From NCBI GenBank assembly GCA_963755155.1, contig CAVWIV010000014.1, positions 1 through 20,091 of the forward strand: a stretch of DNA of 20,091 nucleotides. Direction: 5' to 3'. The position numbers and the translations under genes are program-made. Below the pieces are notes generated by a model, which saw nothing but the letters and a program-made list of their open reading frames with translations, did not search any database and was not told where the DNA came from. Shown one piece after another: positions 17,548 through 20,091 of the stretch; within the stretch, counting starts at the first letter, position 1; each line of letters opens with the position of its first letter. This DNA comes from PALSA-612 sp963755155 (lineage in GTDB: Bacteria > Actinomycetota > Thermoleophilia > Gaiellales > Gaiellaceae).

Positions 17548-17588
17548 ATCTAGTTAGACGATGCCACATCTCGCAGGTTGGGAAACGA

Positions 17589-18551
17589 TCAGCGGTCGGT
17601 TCTGACGTCGAGAGCGTCCCGTAGACCGTCGCCGAGGAGGTTGAAGGCGAGGGTCGTGATGACGAGAAACGCCCCGGGGAAGATCATGAGCCACCAGGCA
17701 ACGTCGTAGAGCGAGGTTGCATCGGCAAGGATCTGACCCCAGGACGCCTGATCGGGCGGTACGCCGAGGCCGAGGTAGGACAGCGCAGCCTCGAAGAGGA
17801 TGCTCTGCGGCACGAGCAGCGTCGCGAGCACGATGATCGGCGCGAGCAGGTTCGGCAGGACGTCGCCCGCGATGATCCGCGGGCTCCCGGCGCCGATCGA
17901 ACGACTCGCCTCGACGAACTCCTTCTCCCTCAGCGACAGCGTGTTCCCACGAACGACGCGCGCGACGTACGGCCACGAGAAGAGGACGATCACGGCGATG
18001 ACGATCGAGAGCCCGGGTTTGATCAACCCGCCGGCGCAGCCCTCCTTCGTCGTCGAGCACGCCGCGACGATGCCGATCGAGATCAGAAGCTGCGGGACGG
18101 CGAGCATGACGTCCGCTCCTCGCGAAAGCGTCGTGTCCGCCCAGCCGCCGAAGAAACCGGCCATGACGCCGATGAACGTGCCGATCAGGACCGCGAGGCC
18201 TGATGCGACGATGCCTACTAGCAGCGACGTCCGCGCGCCGTACATCACACGGACGAAAAGGTCCCTGCCGGCTGCATCGGCGCCGAAATAGAACTGCTTG
18301 TTCGGGCCCTTCGGGATGCCGAACTCGTCGGTCATCTCAGTCGTGAACGGCTCGTTCTGCGCATGACCGGTGACCCGTTCTGCCACCGGGCCACCAGCGA
18401 TCGCGACGAGTACGAGCAGGATGATCACGACGCCTCCGACGATGGCAGCCTTGTCCTGCTTGAACCGGCGCCAAAAGAGCTGGCTCGGGCTCAGGCCTGG
18501 CGCTGTACCCAGATTGATGGGTGTTTCGGCAGTGACGGGGACCGTGCTCAT
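17589..18551 (-). CDS. dppC: Dipeptide/oligopeptide ABC transporter permease C
   Basis: A 320-aa permease starting ATG 18551. A cytoplasmic N-terminus with LFWRRFKQDKAAIVGG (OppC_N type) leads into the first helix (VVIILLVLVAIAG). Then come FGADAAGRDLFVRVMYGART, a DppC hallmark, and about five further helices with the EAA loop EFVEASRSIGAGSPRI (211-226). It ends LNLLGDGLRDALD-type (FNLLGDGLRDALDVRTDR). Here it precedes the binding protein instead of following permease B, the canonical place, so the two permease genes are 2 kb apart while remaining on one strand. Intact. Confidence 0.92.
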   Translation of the reverse strand: MSTVPVTAETPINLGTAPGLSPSQLFWRRFKQDKAAIVGGVVIILLVLVAIAGGPVAERVTGHAQNEPFTTEMTDEFGIPKGPNKQFYFGADAAGRDLFVRVMYGARTSLLVGIVASGLAVLIGTFIGVMAGFFGGWADTTLSRGADVMLAVPQLLISIGIVAACSTTKEGCAGGLIKPGLSIVIAVIVLFSWPYVARVVRGNTLSLREKEFVEASRSIGAGSPRIIAGDVLPNLLAPIIVLATLLVPQSILFEAALSYLGLGVPPDQASWGQILADATSLYDVAWWLMIFPGAFLVITTLAFNLLGDGLRDALDVRTDR

Positions 18552-18581
18552 CGAGACCGGAAAGCGTACCCCGGAATGTCG

Positions 18582-18744
18582 GGACGGTTTGGCGAGATGG
18601 TGCTCGTCGCCGGGGCGCGCTGGAGGTCGTGATGCAACGACGCAGGGAGCCCGCGTACTAGTCAGTACGTGGGCGACCGAGGTCGCCGCAGCGCGGCCTC
18701 CAGCGTGATTCCGGCGGCACAGTCACTATTTCGCCAGACCGTCC
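18582..18744 (+). ncRNA. 163-bp imperfect palindrome, long RNA hairpin with plus-strand polarity
   Basis: The outer arms 18582-18602 and 18724-18744 pair for 21 bp without mismatch if G-U is allowed. An 8-10-bp and a 16-bp helix follow (616-631 with 692-707, last three digits), then a looser middle and an 11-bp apical stem (18649-18659 with 18664-18674) around the loop AGTC. I count about ten G-U pairs that exist only in plus-strand RNA, against two to four A-C mismatches. It fills the gap between the sigma factor terminator and permease C, both minus-strand genes. It may be a plus-strand structured RNA; a MITE-like element is the alternative, but no target duplication flanks it. Confidence 0.4.
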
Positions 18745-18745
18745 A

Positions 18746-18768
18746 AGAGCCCGGCAACGCCGGGCTCT
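18746..18768 (-). terminator. Terminator hairpin of the sigma factor gene
   Basis: AGAGCCCGGC-AAC-GCCGGGCTCT is a perfect 10-bp stem with a 3-base loop, about 20 bp after the sigma factor stop. On the minus strand it is followed by only TTGG, so the U-tract is weak. It abuts the long palindrome at 18582-18744. Confidence 0.6.
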
Positions 18769-18789
18769 CGAACTACGTATCCAACTCGC

Positions 18790-19860
18790 TTACGCGGCGG
18801 CGACGGTCTGAAGCTCGCGGAGCGCCGACAGGCGCGCCAGCGCCTGGCTCTCGAGCTGGCGCACGCGCTCGCGCGTGAGCTCGAGCTCGTTGCCGATCGC
18901 TTCAAGCGTCCACGGCTCGCCCTCGAAACCGAAGCGGAGCTCGAGGATGCGCCGCTCGCGCTCGGGCAAGGCGTCCAGTGCGCGCCGGATGCCCTGGCGG
19001 CGGAGCGACTCCTCGGCCTCGTCGAACGGGTCCGCGGCCTCGCGGTCGGCGAAGAGATCTCCGAGCTCGCCCTCGTCATCCGCGCCGACCGTCTGGTTCA
19101 GCGAGATCGATGCGTGAGCGGCGCCGAGCGCCTCGTCGATGTGCTGGAGCGGAAGGCCCGTTGCCTCGGCCAGCTCCTCCTTCGTCGCCTCCCGGCCGAG
19201 CTCCACCTCGAGCCGCCGTGCCGCACGGCCGAGCTTCTGCTGCCGCTCGACGACGTGGACGGGCACGCGGATCGTCCGCGCGTGGTTCGCGACCGCGCGC
19301 TGCACGGACTGGCGAATCCACCATGTGGCGTACGTGGAGAACTTGTAGCCGCGGCGCCAGTCGAACTTCTCGACTGCGCGGTTCAGACCGAGCGTGCCTT
19401 CCTGGATGAGGTCCAGGAACGGAACGCCGAGCCCGCGGTAGCCCTTCGCGATCGAGACCACGAGCCGGAGGTTCGACTCGATCATCCGGCGCTTGGCAAC
19501 CGGGTCGCCGCGCTCGATGCGCTTCGCGAGCGTGACCTCCTCCGCCGCCGTCAGCAGCTTGTGCTTGCCGACGTCGGCGAGGAACAGCTGGAGGCTGTCC
19601 GCCGCTCCGGCGACCTCGTCAGGCTCGAGGTTGAGCTTCGCCTTGGCAGGCTCCGCGTCACCCTCCTGCTTCGGGCCGAGCTCGACGCCCATGGACTCCA
19701 GCTCGCGCGCGAACGCCTCGAGGTCCTCGTCGGCGAGGTCATGCTCCAGCGCGAAAGCCTCGAGCTCGGTCGGCTCGACGTAGCCGCGCTCCTCCGCCGT
19801 TTCCAGCAGCGCGCGACCCTGCTCTGACTCGATCAGTTCATGCAATTGGCTATTGGTCAA
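18790..19860 (-). CDS. rpoD: RpoD/SigA-family RNA polymerase sigma factor
   Basis: A 356-aa sigma-70 protein. Region 1.2 is SLQLFLADVGKHKLLTAAEE (about 89-108). Region 2 is NLRLVVSIAKGYRGLGVPFL, DLIQEGTLGLNRAVEKFDWR and RGYKFSTYATWWIRQSVQRA (130-189), the core-binding and -10-reading segment. Region 3 follows (VERQQKLGRAARRLEVELGR). Region 4 (LPERERRILELRFGF, TLEAIGNELELTRERVRQLE; 298-337) is the -35-reading helix-turn-helix. An acidic N-terminus replaces a full region 1.1. It is the housekeeping group or a close paralogue. The start chosen is TTG 19860, with GGGAG at 19869-19865; a TTG at 19899 with GAAGG farther upstream is possible. Intact. Confidence 0.9.
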   Translation of the reverse strand: MTNSQLHELIESEQGRALLETAEERGYVEPTELEAFALEHDLADEDLEAFARELESMGVELGPKQEGDAEPAKAKLNLEPDEVAGAADSLQLFLADVGKHKLLTAAEEVTLAKRIERGDPVAKRRMIESNLRLVVSIAKGYRGLGVPFLDLIQEGTLGLNRAVEKFDWRRGYKFSTYATWWIRQSVQRAVANHARTIRVPVHVVERQQKLGRAARRLEVELGREATKEELAEATGLPLQHIDEALGAAHASISLNQTVGADDEGELGDLFADREAADPFDEAEESLRRQGIRRALDALPERERRILELRFGFEGEPWTLEAIGNELELTRERVRQLESQALARLSALRELQTVAAA

Positions 19861-19889
19861 GTTACTCCCGTGTCCTTTCCTATGCTCAT
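19857..19889 (-). CDS. 10-codon upstream ORF overlapping the sigma factor start
   Basis: ATG 19889 opens a short frame, MSIGKDTGVT, whose TGA (19859-19857) overlaps the sigma factor TTG (19860-19858) as TTGA. GAAGGG lies just upstream, close to the ATG. A stop-start overlap like this permits translational coupling. Translation is not proven and the frame could be chance. Confidence 0.3.
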   Translation of the reverse strand: MSIGKDTGVT

Positions 19890-20091
19890 TACCCTTCAAG
19901 TCCCAAACCTTCTCACTTTAGGCCCGTTTCTCTGGGCACGCCAGACCCCTTTGGCTTAACGGGACCCCCTACGAGAGTATTCCGCGTAGCCCGGACGGCC
20001 GGTTCGAAGCCGTGGGTAGTGCTTCGTCCTTTTACAAGACGTGCCGTACCCTCGAAAGGTTTGCACGGCACCGGTTAATGCTGTGCTGACG
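19890..20091 (-). promoter_or_regulatory. Sigma factor upstream region with a stem-loop
   Basis: This 200-bp right edge holds no gene. GTGCCGT (20041-20047) pairs with ACGGCAC (20065-20071) around a 17-base loop that itself contains ACC...GGT. On the minus strand TAAAGT (19920-19915) is a possible -10 box, but its -35 region (TGGCGT) is poor. The true promoter cannot be assigned. Confidence 0.3.

Overview
This is a GC-rich chromosomal window that reads like an actinobacterium, most plausibly of the class Thermoleophilia (Gaiellales/Solirubrobacterales type). That placement is an inference from several things: the style of the RpoD/SigA-family sigma factor, a DUF222 (13E12-type) HNH gene, several small LuxR-type proteins, many GTG/TTG starts, and start codons that sit 6-8 bases after a -10-like TANNNT box (leaderless initiation). 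No rRNA, complete tRNA, CRISPR array or prophage is visible.

Layout. Positions 1-930 hold a 906-bp IS5-family insertion sequence with its inverted repeats and a TAA target duplication, but its transposase is out of frame. Next come an HNH nuclease remnant, a pair of tandem palindromes, a broken secreted-protein gene, a vapBC toxin-antitoxin pair with a clear promoter, a DUF1835 protein and a GT4 glycosyltransferase, all on the minus strand. A divergent plus-strand block follows: an adenosine-deaminase-like hydrolase, a DUF222/HNH gene, a solo LuxR helix-turn-helix protein and a large MalT/LAL-type regulator. From 10.4 kb everything is again minus strand: an HD-GYP c-di-GMP phosphodiesterase with a folded leader, a small LuxR regulator, a complete dipeptide/oligopeptide ABC importer in the unusual order permease C, binding protein, permease B, ATPase D, ATPase F, and a housekeeping-type sigma factor at the right edge.

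Working together. The importer genes form one transcription unit. The B/D and D/F junctions are 4-bp start-stop overlaps, and a strong hairpin lies between the binding protein and permease B. The small LuxR gene follows the last ATPase and may be co-transcribed. The solo LuxR gene lies 11 bp before the MalT-type gene, which suggests a regulatory pair. The HD-GYP protein brings second-messenger turnover into the same neighbourhood.

Quality caveat. At least ten genes between 29 and about 12,820 are broken by single-base indels, mostly insertions. Joining the frames restores good family matches, while 12.9-20 kb and the 4.05-6.17 kb stretch are clean. This looks more like uneven consensus quality than biological decay, so all pseudogene calls here are provisional.

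Unexplained structure. Two long intergenic inverted repeats (12025-12076 and 18582-18744) pair mainly or wholly through G-U wobbles when read as plus-strand RNA. That would point to plus-strand structured transcripts opposite to the flanking genes. Also notable are a pair of overlapping divergent -10 elements at 5129-5138 and a short upstream ORF that overlaps the sigma factor start codon.
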